From Amycolatopsis azurea DSM 43854 (GTDB taxonomy: Bacteria; Actinomycetota; Actinomycetes; Mycobacteriales; Pseudonocardiaceae): 64,000 nucleotides of DNA. The stretch is from assembly GCF_001995215.1 (NCBI RefSeq), contig NZ_MUXN01000011.1:115266-179265 (forward strand), read 5' to 3'. The position numbers and the translations under genes are program-made. Under the pieces are notes generated by a model, which was not told where the DNA came from, made no database searches, and saw only the letters and a list, made by a program, of their open reading frames with translations. Every line of letters starts with the position of its first letter. Within the stretch, counting starts at the first letter, position 1. Shown here one piece after another: positions 15,762 to 23,499 of this stretch.

Positions 15762-16526
15762 TCAGCCGCGGCCGAGACCGGCGTCCCGCGCCAGCACTAT
15801 CGCCTGTGCGCGATCGGCCACCCCGAGTTTGCCGAAGACGGCGGAAACGCGGTTGCTGATGGTCTTCTGCGCGAGTGCGAGATCCCTGGCGATGGCCGCG
15901 TTCGACTTGCCCGCGGCGATCCGGTCGAGCACTTCCCGTTCCCTGGTGGTCAACTGGGGGAAGGGATAGGGCTCCGGGCCGAGTGTCGAGCGAAGCAGGG
16001 CGCTGAACCGGCGGGCGATCGCCTTGCCGACGATCGCCTCGCCCGCGGCCACGACCTGGACACCGCGGATGACCTGATCCAGATCGGCGCCCTTGATCAG
16101 GTATCCGCGCGCGCCCGCCTGGATCGCGGATCTGACGGCGGTGTCGTCGTCGACCGCGCTCAGCACCAGGACCCTGGTTTCCGGTGCGACGCGGGAAACT
16201 CTGCCAATCACGTCGACGGCCGCGGATTCGCCGAGCTGCGGGTCGATGATCAGGACGTCCGGCCGGTGCCGGAAGGTCTCCGCGATCGTCGCGTTCGCCG
16301 TCGCCGCCTCGCCGATGACGGCGATGCCGCTGACGGTTTCGAGCGCGGACCGGACCCGGTAGCGGACCGTCGGCTGGCTGTCGGCGAGCAGAACGGTGAC
16401 CCAGGCGGGGTCGGCGTCCTTTTCGTCTCCGCCGTGGTCGGGCAGCAGGCGCGCGGTGCGCCGCTGATCACGACGTTCGGCCGGCCAGATACGTGCGGTG
16501 TTGCCGATACTTGCGTGATGATTCAT
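15762..16526 (-). CDS. orphan LuxR-family response regulator, probable cluster regulator
   Basis: 254 residues. An N-terminal extension of about 40 residues precedes a receiver with phosphoacceptor D95 (VLIIDPQLGES) and K145 (GYLIKGAD); the usual acidic pair is reduced to A48-D49 (VLLADSQPTVR), so phosphorylation may be weak. The C-terminal helix-turn-helix begins LTTREREVLDRIAAGKS. No kinase gene is adjacent. It sits between the two arms of the candidate biosynthetic cluster, and is the obvious candidate to bind the shared TTTCCC-N7/8-GGGGA inverted repeats. An alternative internal start would remove the extension. Confidence 0.85.
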   Translation of the reverse strand: MNHHASIGNTARIWPAERRDQRRTARLLPDHGGDEKDADPAWVTVLLADSQPTVRYRVRSALETVSGIAVIGEAATANATIAETFRHRPDVLIIDPQLGESAAVDVIGRVSRVAPETRVLVLSAVDDDTAVRSAIQAGARGYLIKGADLDQVIRGVQVVAAGEAIVGKAIARRFSALLRSTLGPEPYPFPQLTTREREVLDRIAAGKSNAAIARDLALAQKTISNRVSAVFGKLGVADRAQAIVLARDAGLGRG

Positions 16527-16548
16527 TCTTCCCCCTGTGCCTGCCGCT

Positions 16549-16568
16549 ACCGATCCTGCCTGATCGGT
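16549..16568. promoter_or_regulatory. inverted repeat in front of the regulator gene
   Basis: ACCGATC-CTGCCT-GATCGGT, perfect 7-bp arms, 23-42 bp upstream of the regulator ATG. Possible autoregulatory operator. Confidence 0.45.
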
Positions 16569-16684
16569 TCCGTTCGGTGAGGTGCGATGAGGTGAGTGCC
16601 CGGCCGTGGCGGGGATGGGATCGGCCGGTCGCGAGACCAGTCTATGTAGAAGGTGTCGAACGGAGCCATGCGACGGTTATGGAC

Positions 16685-16702
16685 AATTGATCGCAATCAA
16701 TT
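16685..16702. promoter_or_regulatory. AT-rich inverted repeat
   Basis: AATTGATCGCAATCAATT, perfect 7-bp arms around CGCA, followed by a T-run. It stands out in a GC-rich background within the divergent promoter region. Operator or terminator is undecided. Confidence 0.4.
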
Positions 16703-16854
16703 TTTCGCGCGGGGAGAAGTGTCCGATCAATAGGAAAGTCCAGGTCCTGGAGTGTGACCAGGGGCGATTCCGGCATTCGGGTTAGTACCCGGGAGTTAGC
16801 CTCAAAGGGTACCAGGACAAGCCCGTTCGGCCGCCGGGAGACTAGCCGCCGCGA

Positions 16855-16872
16855 TTTCCCGGGAAAAGGGGA
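16855..16872. promoter_or_regulatory. candidate cluster operator, site 2
   Basis: TTTCCCGGGAAAAGGGGA, with a 12-base perfect palindrome TTTCCCGGGAAA inside. Further TCCCGGGA (16885-16892) and TCCCCGGGAAA (16955-16965) copies follow, the last about 50 bp from the N-hydroxylase start. Confidence 0.62.
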
Positions 16873-17014
16873 GATCTTCCCCGATCCCGGGAAATCCGGT
16901 GTACCGGGCGATGGCCACGGCGAGATTCCCCGGCCCGCGGGATACCAGTCCCTATCCCCGGGAAACACCGGTCCATAGTGTCGGCACTCTATTCTGGACG
17001 AACGGGGTGTATCT

Positions 17015-18295
17015 GTGACTGAAATACAGGTGGGTTTGCTGGCGATCGGCGCCGGACCGGCGAACCTGGCGCTCGCGGTGGCCATCGAGGAGTCCGGGAA
17101 TCCGGAGCTGGCCGACCAGACGCTGCTGCTGGAGCAGAGCCCGGACATCAAGTGGCAACGGGATCTGCTGATGCCGTGGGCGCGCAGCCAGGTCTCCTTC
17201 CTCAAGGACCTGGTGACCCTGCGCAATCCGCGCAGCAGGTTCTCGTTCCTCAACTTCCTGTACGAGGAGAACCGGCTCGACGAGTTCGTCAACCTCGGCA
17301 CGTTCCACCCGTTCCGCTGGGAGTTCTCCGACTATCTGCAGTGGGTCGCGCGGTCGCTGGAGAAGGTCCGCATCCGTTACGACGCCAGGGTTCAGCGCAT
17401 CGAGCCCGCGCGCGACGCCGACGGGTCGATCACCGGCTGGACGGCCACTCTCGCCGGCGGGGACACGATCCATTGCCGCGATCTGGTGGTCGGTGGCGGC
17501 CGGGACGCGAACGTGCCGGACGTGTTCGCCGGTCTGCCCGCCGATCGGATCATCCACAGCGCCCAGTACCGGCGCAGGATCGCGCAACTGCCTTCGGACG
17601 CGCCGCTGCGCGCCGTCGTGGTGGGCGGGGCGCAGAGCGCGGCCGAGATGTTCATGGCACTGCACGACAATCTGCCCAACAGCACCCGGACCATGATCGT
17701 GCGTTCGGTGGGCCCGCAGAACTACCAGACCAGCAAGTTCGTCAACGAGCTGTTCTTCCCGTCGTTCGTCGACCGGTTCTACGACAGCCCGGCCGAGGTC
17801 CGGGAACAGATGCTGGACGAGATGCGCCTGACGAACTACGCCGGGGCGGCCCCGCCGTTCCTCGATCAGCTGTACACCACGCTTTATCAGCAGCGCGGCC
17901 TCGGCGGGCAGCGTTCGAAGGTGCGGACCCTGACCGAGGTGGTCGGCGCCAGGGTCGAAGACGACGAGGTCGTCCTCGACCTGCGTGACCGGACCAGTGG
18001 CAAGGTCGAACCACTGCACTGTGATCTGGTTTTGCTCGGCACCGGCTTCGACCAGCGGATGCCCGCGATGGTGCGCGATCTGGCCGACCGCGTCGGCCTG
18101 TCGGAGGTCTCGGTCAGCCGCTGCTACCGGGTCGATCTCGGCGATTCCGCTTGGGGCGCGGTATATCTGCAGGGCGTCAACGAGGCGACGCACGGCATCG
18201 CCGATTCGTTGATCAGCGTGCTGGCCCACCGTTCCCGCGACATCGTCGGCGATCTCCTCGCCCGCCGCGGCGCCGGCGAGACGAGGACCGCCTGA
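17015..18295 (+). CDS. L-ornithine/L-lysine N-hydroxylase
   Basis: 426 residues from GTG 17015. Flavin N-hydroxylating monooxygenase of the SidA/IucD/KtzI class: FAD motif GAGPANLALA at 12-21, substrate/flavin region QVSFLKDLVTLRNPRSRFSF near 59-78, NADPH motif VVGGAQSAAE near 202-211, and LGTGFD near the C-terminus. It hydroxylates the side-chain amine of ornithine or lysine. First gene of the rightward operon and overlapping the MetRS-like gene (TGATG). In s56-p1, triacsin and related pathways an N-hydroxylase of this class makes the hydroxylamine that a MetRS-like ligase joins to an amino acid before rearrangement to an N-N bond. Siderophore biosynthesis is unlikely as no NRPS or acylase is present. 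Confidence 0.92.
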   Translation: MTEIQVGLLAIGAGPANLALAVAIEESGNPELADQTLLLEQSPDIKWQRDLLMPWARSQVSFLKDLVTLRNPRSRFSFLNFLYEENRLDEFVNLGTFHPFRWEFSDYLQWVARSLEKVRIRYDARVQRIEPARDADGSITGWTATLAGGDTIHCRDLVVGGGRDANVPDVFAGLPADRIIHSAQYRRRIAQLPSDAPLRAVVVGGAQSAAEMFMALHDNLPNSTRTMIVRSVGPQNYQTSKFVNELFFPSFVDRFYDSPAEVREQMLDEMRLTNYAGAAPPFLDQLYTTLYQQRGLGGQRSKVRTLTEVVGARVEDDEVVLDLRDRTSGKVEPLHCDLVLLGTGFDQRMPAMVRDLADRVGLSEVSVSRCYRVDLGDSAWGAVYLQGVNEATHGIADSLISVLAHRSRDIVGDLLARRGAGETRTA

Positions 18296-19821
18296 TGAAT
18301 CGGCTCGTGGTGATCTCGCCGGCACCGACGGCGAACGGCGACCTGCACCTCGGCCATCTCGCCGGCCCGTTCCTCGCCGCCGACGTCTGCGCCCGGTACG
18401 CCCGCGCGACCGGCAGGGAAGCCCTTTACGGCACCGGCATGCACTTCACCCAGAACTACATCGTCACCGCGGCCGCGCGGCTCGGCGTGGCCCCCGAGGA
18501 GCTGCGGGAACGCTCCGCGGATCAGGTACAGCGGACCTTGGCCACGATGGGCATCGAGGTCGACGGATTCGGCTGCATCGGCGACCGGTTCACCGAACTG
18601 GTCATGGACTTCTACGACCGTCTGCACGGCATGGGCGCGCTGGAGCTGCGTACCGTACGTTTCCCTTACCTGCCAAGCACCGGTGAGTACCTGATGGACG
18701 CCTACGTCACCGGCGGCTGCCCCTTCTGCCTGGCCGACGGGTACGCCGGGGTCTGCGAGAGCTGCGGGCTGCCGGTCGCTCCCGGCGACCTGATCGAGCC
18801 GCGTTCGACGTTGCGCCCGGACGAACCGCTGGAGTACCGCGAGGCGGACATCCTCGTCTTCCCGGTGGAGCGGTACCGCGCGGATCTGGAGGCGTATTTC
18901 GCCCGGATCCCGATGCGGCCCGGCATGGCCCAGCTCATCGAGTCCGCGCTGGCGGGACCACTGCCGGACTTCCCGATCACCCAGCCGACGTCGTGGGGCA
19001 TCCCGGCGCCGTTCCCGGAGGTGCCGGGGCAGGTGATCTACCCGCATATGGAGGGCATGCCGTGGAGCATGTTCACCACCGCGCTGGCGGCCGAGAAACG
19101 CGGCGCGATCCTGACCTCCGACGACGAACTGTGGCACGCGGACTCCGGTTCGACCGTGGTGTACTTCCTCGGCTTGGACGCGACGTACCCGTTCGCGATC
19201 GTGGGTACGGCGATGCTCACCGCGCTCGGCGGCCACGTCCTCCCGGCGCAGTACGTCACCAACGAGTTCTATGAGCTCGCCAACGAGAAGTTCTCCACCA
19301 GCCGCGGGCACGTCGTGTCCGGCCGGGACCTGGCCGCCGAGGTGCCGCGCGACCTCATCCGCTTCCATCTCTGCGCCACCAGCCCCGAGTACCAGCGCAC
19401 CGACTTCACCCACGAGGCGCTGCTCCGGGTCAGCGAGACACGGCTGACCGGACCGTGGAACCGGGTCGCGGCGGCGATCGACGCCTGGGTGGACCGCGGT
19501 CCGCTGCCGGTCTCCGAAGACGCCAGGCGGACGGCGCTGCGGATGGCCGAACGGTTCGCCGACGGGTACGAACTCCGGCGGTTCAGCCTGACGGCCGTGG
19601 CCTCGACACTGGCCGAACAGCTGGGGCGGCTCGACCGGCTGGCCGCCGCGACGACCGCCGCGACCGCGGGCGACCTCTGCCATCAGGTGGACGTGTTCCT
19701 GCGCTGTGCCGCGCCGATCCTGATCGATCTCGCCGCGGCCGCGCTGCCCGACACGACGCTGCCCGGCCAAGTGGACGCGGACGCGGTCATCCCCAAGAAG
19801 CTGCCCCGGCTGGCCGGCTGA
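18295..19821 (+). CDS. MetRS-like ligase lacking a cupin domain, candidate hydrazine synthetase
   Basis: 508 residues, class I aminoacyl-tRNA synthetase fold of methionyl type. The ATP signature HLGH lies at 18-21, a zinc knuckle at C141-C144 and C153-C156, and the KMSKS-loop equivalent reads KFSTS at 331-335 with Thr where canonical enzymes have the second Lys. A genuine housekeeping MetRS would not be expected wedged between an N-hydroxylase and an amino-acid oxidase with overlapping stops on both sides. In known hydrazine synthetases a MetRS-like domain activates an amino acid and couples it to an N-hydroxylated ornithine or lysine, with a fused cupin promoting rearrangement; here the cupin would be in trans. 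A self-resistance MetRS is the alternative. Confidence 0.88.
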   Translation: MNRLVVISPAPTANGDLHLGHLAGPFLAADVCARYARATGREALYGTGMHFTQNYIVTAAARLGVAPEELRERSADQVQRTLATMGIEVDGFGCIGDRFTELVMDFYDRLHGMGALELRTVRFPYLPSTGEYLMDAYVTGGCPFCLADGYAGVCESCGLPVAPGDLIEPRSTLRPDEPLEYREADILVFPVERYRADLEAYFARIPMRPGMAQLIESALAGPLPDFPITQPTSWGIPAPFPEVPGQVIYPHMEGMPWSMFTTALAAEKRGAILTSDDELWHADSGSTVVYFLGLDATYPFAIVGTAMLTALGGHVLPAQYVTNEFYELANEKFSTSRGHVVSGRDLAAEVPRDLIRFHLCATSPEYQRTDFTHEALLRVSETRLTGPWNRVAAAIDAWVDRGPLPVSEDARRTALRMAERFADGYELRRFSLTAVASTLAEQLGRLDRLAAATTAATAGDLCHQVDVFLRCAAPILIDLAAAALPDTTLPGQVDADAVIPKKLPRLAG

Positions 19822-20855
19822 TGGCGTCGGTCGCCGTCGTCGGCGCCGGCGTGACCGGGTTGGTGACCGCGATCGGCTGCGCGCGTGCCGGTCACCGCGT
19901 CACCGTGTTCGATCTCGGCCCCATCCCGAACCCCGCGTCGGCCTCGTCCGACCAGCACCGGGCGTTGCGGGTGCTGCGCCCGGGCGACGTCGACGGCACC
20001 CGGCGGATGGCCGAGGCCCGCCGCCGCTGGCTGGAGCTGGAATCGGTGCTGCGGACGAGGATCTTCCGGCCGGTCGGTGTGGTCACCGCCGGTACCCGGG
20101 ACGAAGTCGAGCAGGCGCTCGGCACCGCGCGTGAGGTCGGGCTCCCCGCTGTCGCCGTGTCGCCGGAAGCCCTGTCGCCCGTGGCGTTTCCCGCCGGGAC
20201 CGGCGGAGTGCTCGACCCGGACGCCGGAGTGCTGCTGGCCGAACGGTTTCTCCGCGCGGCCGCGGAATGGCTCGCCGCGCATCCCGCGGTGGAGCTGCGG
20301 CCGCGTCGCGCCGTCGTCGACGTCGGCGATCACCGCGTGACCCTGGCCGACGGTACCGCGGCGGGCGCGGATCTCGTACTCGTCGCGACCGGACCGGGGA
20401 GCACCGAACCGGTCGAACAGTCCGTCACGCTGTATCGCCAGACCATGATCTACCTGCGCCCGCCGGAGAATCTGGCCGGATGGTGGGCGTCGGCACCCGG
20501 TGTCGGCCGGATCGGCGCCGCTCGCACGGCCTGGCTGCTGCCGCCCGGCGCGGGCACCCTGCTGAAGATCAGTTCCGACGCGGTCTGCCGAAGAGTCACG
20601 TCCACAGTGGACGATGATCGCGAGCCGTGGGCGGAACGACTGCTCGCGGAGCCGATTCTCACCGTCGCCACGGACTACACCGTCGTCGGCGTGCGGGACT
20701 GCCACTACGCGGCCGATCCCGTCGACGACGGCCCGATGCTCACCCGGATCCATCCGTCGGTGTGGACCCGCCCCGCCTGCGGCGGGTCCGGTTTCGCCGC
20801 CGCGCCGCTCGTCGCCGAGGAGATCCTCGGCGCTGTCCTGGAGGTCAGTGCGTGA
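19821..20855 (+). CDS. FAD-dependent amino-acid-oxidase-like (DAO family) enzyme
   Basis: 344 residues. N-terminal Rossmann motif VAVVGAGVTGLVTAIGCARAGH and the DAO-family C-terminal GGSGFAAAPLVAEEILG. This family holds glycine/sarcosine oxidases. In the s56-p1 pathway a related enzyme oxidatively cleaves the lysine-hydrazine adduct to free a hydrazino acid, and a like job is inferred here from the order N-hydroxylase, MetRS-like, oxidase. Its ATG overlaps the ligase stop (TGATG), so the three proteins are likely made together. Confidence 0.85.
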   Translation: MASVAVVGAGVTGLVTAIGCARAGHRVTVFDLGPIPNPASASSDQHRALRVLRPGDVDGTRRMAEARRRWLELESVLRTRIFRPVGVVTAGTRDEVEQALGTAREVGLPAVAVSPEALSPVAFPAGTGGVLDPDAGVLLAERFLRAAAEWLAAHPAVELRPRRAVVDVGDHRVTLADGTAAGADLVLVATGPGSTEPVEQSVTLYRQTMIYLRPPENLAGWWASAPGVGRIGAARTAWLLPPGAGTLLKISSDAVCRRVTSTVDDDREPWAERLLAEPILTVATDYTVVGVRDCHYAADPVDDGPMLTRIHPSVWTRPACGGSGFAAAPLVAEEILGAVLEVSA

Positions 20856-20871
20856 ACAAGGGGAGTGCATA

Positions 20872-22176
20872 GTGGAGTTCACGATCGTCGGCGCCGGCAT
20901 GGCGGGCGCGTTCCTGGCGCTTTCGCTGGGCAGGCAAGGGCATGTGGTGACGGTGTACGACCGCAGGCCGGATCCCCGCGAGGCCGCGAGCGCGGTGACG
21001 TCCATGAACCTCGGCCTGTCCCGGCGCGGCCTGGCGGCGCTCGACAGCCTCGGACTGTCCGAAGAGGTACGACGGCTCGTCGTACCGATGCGCGGGCGGA
21101 TGCTGCACAACACCGACGGCGGGCTGCGGTTTTCGGCGTACGGCGAGGGCGGCATCCTGGCGATCCAGCGCCAGGACCTGAGCGCGCTCCTGGTGGACGC
21201 GGCGAGCCGGGAACTCACCGTGCGGTTCGTGTTCGACACGCGGTGCACCGGGGTGGACCGCGACCTGCCGTCGGCGTCCTTTGTGGACCCGGACGGCCGG
21301 GCGCTCGTGGTGAAGCCGGACGTCGTGGTGGGCGCGGACGGAGCGTTCTCGGCCGTCCGTCGGGCCATGCACCACGATCAGCGCGCCGAGTTCTCGCAGA
21401 GCTACCTCGAATGGGGCTGGCGCGAACTCCACATCCCGGCGGCCGACGGCGGTGCGCATCGCATGGCCGACGACGTCTTCCATCTCTGGCCCCGCGGCGA
21501 CATCATGATGTTCGCCCACCCCAACCGCGACGGCTCCTTCACCTGTTCCTGCGTCCTCCCGTTCCACGGCCCGCACGGGTTCGACTCGCTGAGAACGGAG
21601 GCGGACGTGGAATCCTTGTTCCGCACCCATTTCCCCGACGTCCTTCCGCTGGTGCCCGGCCTCGGCGAGGAGTTCCTGCGGCGGCCAACGTTCAACCTCG
21701 TCACCGTCAGCACCGCGCCGTGGACGCACGAAGGCAAGGTGGCGCTGATCGGGGACGCCTGCCACGCCGTCTACCCGTTCCTGGCGCAGGGCATGAACTC
21801 GGCCTTCGAGGACGCGCTGGAGCTGACGGACAGCCTCATCCGGCATCCGGTCAACACCACGGCGGCATTGACGCGGTACTACACGCTCCGCAAACCGAAC
21901 ACCGACGCGCTGGCCACCATGTCCCACCGCAACTTCGCCGAACTCCGCGACACCGTTCGTTCTCCGGCCGTCCGGCTGGAACGGGCTGTGGACTCGGTCC
22001 TGGAGCGGCTTCTCCGTCACCGGTGGATGCCGCTGCACGCCCTGGTCACCAACACCACGGTCCCTTACGCCAAGGCGCTTCAGCGGGCGACTCGGCAGCA
22101 TCGAATCCTGAAGTACTCGGGTGCGGTGGTCGCGTCCGCCACTGCCGTCGCCCTGTTCCGCCGGCTCCGACGCTGA
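20872..22176 (+). CDS. kynurenine-3-monooxygenase-like FAD hydroxylase with C-terminal membrane anchor
   Basis: 434 residues from GTG 20872, which has AAGGGGAG upstream; the preceding stop lies 16 bp before it. Class A flavin monooxygenase: GAGMAGAFLALSLGRQGH, DG motif VVGADGAFSAVR, and GD motif ALIGDACHAVYPFLAQGMN. The C-terminal stretch KYSGAVVASATAVALFRR is hydrophobic, as in KMO, which uses such a tail for membrane attachment. No other tryptophan-catabolic gene is near, so it probably hydroxylates an aromatic or a nitrogen centre of the cluster product. Last gene of the rightward operon. Confidence 0.88.
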   Translation: MEFTIVGAGMAGAFLALSLGRQGHVVTVYDRRPDPREAASAVTSMNLGLSRRGLAALDSLGLSEEVRRLVVPMRGRMLHNTDGGLRFSAYGEGGILAIQRQDLSALLVDAASRELTVRFVFDTRCTGVDRDLPSASFVDPDGRALVVKPDVVVGADGAFSAVRRAMHHDQRAEFSQSYLEWGWRELHIPAADGGAHRMADDVFHLWPRGDIMMFAHPNRDGSFTCSCVLPFHGPHGFDSLRTEADVESLFRTHFPDVLPLVPGLGEEFLRRPTFNLVTVSTAPWTHEGKVALIGDACHAVYPFLAQGMNSAFEDALELTDSLIRHPVNTTAALTRYYTLRKPNTDALATMSHRNFAELRDTVRSPAVRLERAVDSVLERLLRHRWMPLHALVTNTTVPYAKALQRATRQHRILKYSGAVVASATAVALFRRLRR

Positions 22177-22183
22177 CCTGAAG

Positions 22184-22236
22184 CGCGTGAAGGCCCCCTT
22201 CCCTCGGCTCAGTCGAGGGAAGGGGGCCTTCACGCG
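22184..22236. terminator. bidirectional terminator-like GTGAAGG palindrome
   Basis: Perfect 23-bp arms 22184-22206 and 22214-22236, loop 7. The arm begins CGCGTGAAGGCCCCCTTCCC. It lies between two convergent operons (stop at 22176, stop at 22249) and so can end both. A half copy sits near 7162. Confidence 0.8.
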
Positions 22237-22248
22237 CAGGAAGCGGAG

Positions 22249-23499
22249 CTAGGCCGGGGTGACCTCGATACGGATCAGGCCCGCGGCTTTTTCGGCGCGC
22301 TGCAAGGCTTCGGCCGGGCTGTCCGCGACAGCCATCACCAGGCCCGTCCGGTCCCACGAGCTGCGCAACCCGGCGAACCGGTGGCCGGGCCCGACCATGA
22401 TGTCCACCAGGCACACGCCTTCCACCTGCCGGGCCTGCTCGAGCCCGAGGACGGCGTCGATCACCCCTGGCTCCATCGGGACGAACCGGACGGCGGCACC
22501 GCCTGTCGCGCGGCGAGGCAGCTCCGGCAGCGATTCGCCGCGCATCATCGCGAAGTAGGAGTGCAGCAGTTTCATCGAGTAGGCGCGGTCGATGATCTCC
22601 ATGATCCCGTCACCGGCGATGCGGCCGGCGCATTCGACCAGGTACGGCACGCCGTCGGAGACGATCCATTCGCAGTGCAGGATGCCGTCCCCGAACCCGA
22701 CGGCCGCGACGACCTGACGGGTGTGCTCCGCCAGCTTCTCGGTGAGCTCGCCGGGAATGTCGGCGGGCACGACATGGGCCAGCTCCACCGGGCGCGGCCC
22801 GGGGAAAAGCTGTTTGCCGGTGACGTTGGCGAACAGCTGCCGTCCACCGCGGACGAGCATCTCGACGCTGTACTCGGGGCCGGGCACGTACCGCTCGGCC
22901 AGCATGGACAGCCGCATCGGCCGGTCGGGGACGAAGATGCCTTCGTCCTGCTCGACGCAGCTCGCCCAAGCCTGGTCGACCTCGGATGGGGCGTGGATGA
23001 TCTGCGTGCCGACGGCGGCCTGCCGGTTCGCCGGTTTGAGCACCGCCGGGCCGGGATGCGCCCGCATGAACGCCAGCACGTCCGCCGGGCAGGTCACCGT
23101 GGCGCTCGCCGGATTGGGCAGCCCGGCGGCCGCGCTGACCTTCCGCAGCAACGCCTTGTCCCGCAGGATCTGCGCGGCGCCCAGGCTCGCGCCCGGCAGG
23201 CCGAAGCGTTCGGCGAGCCGGGCGGCGAACGGGGTGGCGTACTCCGTCAGCGGGATCACCGCGACCGGGTCCAGGTCGCGGTGGGTGGCGTGGAACTCGT
23301 CGGCCGAGCCGGGCCGGGCGTGCTCCCAGCCGATCAGCTCGCGGACCAGAGCGGACCCGGCGAGCTTCGTGAGCAGGTCCCGCTTCCGGATCACGTCCGG
23401 CTCTTCGACGAGGACGACCGAACCGTCGGGTTCGACGCCGGCGAGAGCCATCAGCACCGGCGTCACGAACCCGACGATCAGGACGGGTCGCTCACTCAT
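22249..23499 (-). CDS. ATP-grasp ligase A
   Basis: 416 residues. ATP-grasp fold: N-terminal domain with VIPLTEYATPFAARLAERFGLPG, central GPAVLKPANRQAAVGTQII (nucleotide lysine), AERYVPGPEYSVEMLV, and metal-binding HCEWIVSDGVPYLVECAGRIAGD. It resembles carboxylate-amine ligases such as carnosine synthase or L-amino-acid ligases, which form a peptide bond with ADP release. Overlaps the upstream flavoenzyme gene by 8 bases. Two such ligases in this operon suggest two amide bonds, or two alternative couplings, in the product. Confidence 0.88.
   Translation of the reverse strand: MSERPVLIVGFVTPVLMALAGVEPDGSVVLVEEPDVIRKRDLLTKLAGSALVRELIGWEHARPGSADEFHATHRDLDPVAVIPLTEYATPFAARLAERFGLPGASLGAAQILRDKALLRKVSAAAGLPNPASATVTCPADVLAFMRAHPGPAVLKPANRQAAVGTQIIHAPSEVDQAWASCVEQDEGIFVPDRPMRLSMLAERYVPGPEYSVEMLVRGGRQLFANVTGKQLFPGPRPVELAHVVPADIPGELTEKLAEHTRQVVAAVGFGDGILHCEWIVSDGVPYLVECAGRIAGDGIMEIIDRAYSMKLLHSYFAMMRGESLPELPRRATGGAAVRFVPMEPGVIDAVLGLEQARQVEGVCLVDIMVGPGHRFAGLRSSWDRTGLVMAVADSPAEALQRAEKAAGLIRIEVTPA

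Larger units (their letters stand above)
16527..17014. other. divergent promoter region of the cluster
   Basis: 488 bp between the regulator start and the N-hydroxylase start. It holds an inverted repeat ACCGATC-N6-GATCGGT (16549-16568) close to the regulator start, an AT-rich inverted repeat AATTGAT-N4-ATCAATT (16685-16702), and a stretch 16855-16966 with repeated TTCCCGGGAA-like sites. No gene was found. Confidence 0.6.

Noticed and set aside
17015..18295. Siderophore biosynthesis gene
   Set aside because: No hydroxamate acyltransferase, NRPS, IucA/C synthetase or siderophore transporter is present in the block.
18295..19821. Housekeeping methionyl-tRNA synthetase
   Set aside because: The KFSTS loop, overlap with N-hydroxylase and oxidase genes, and cluster context argue for a biosynthetic paralogue. 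A resistance MetRS remains an outside possibility.
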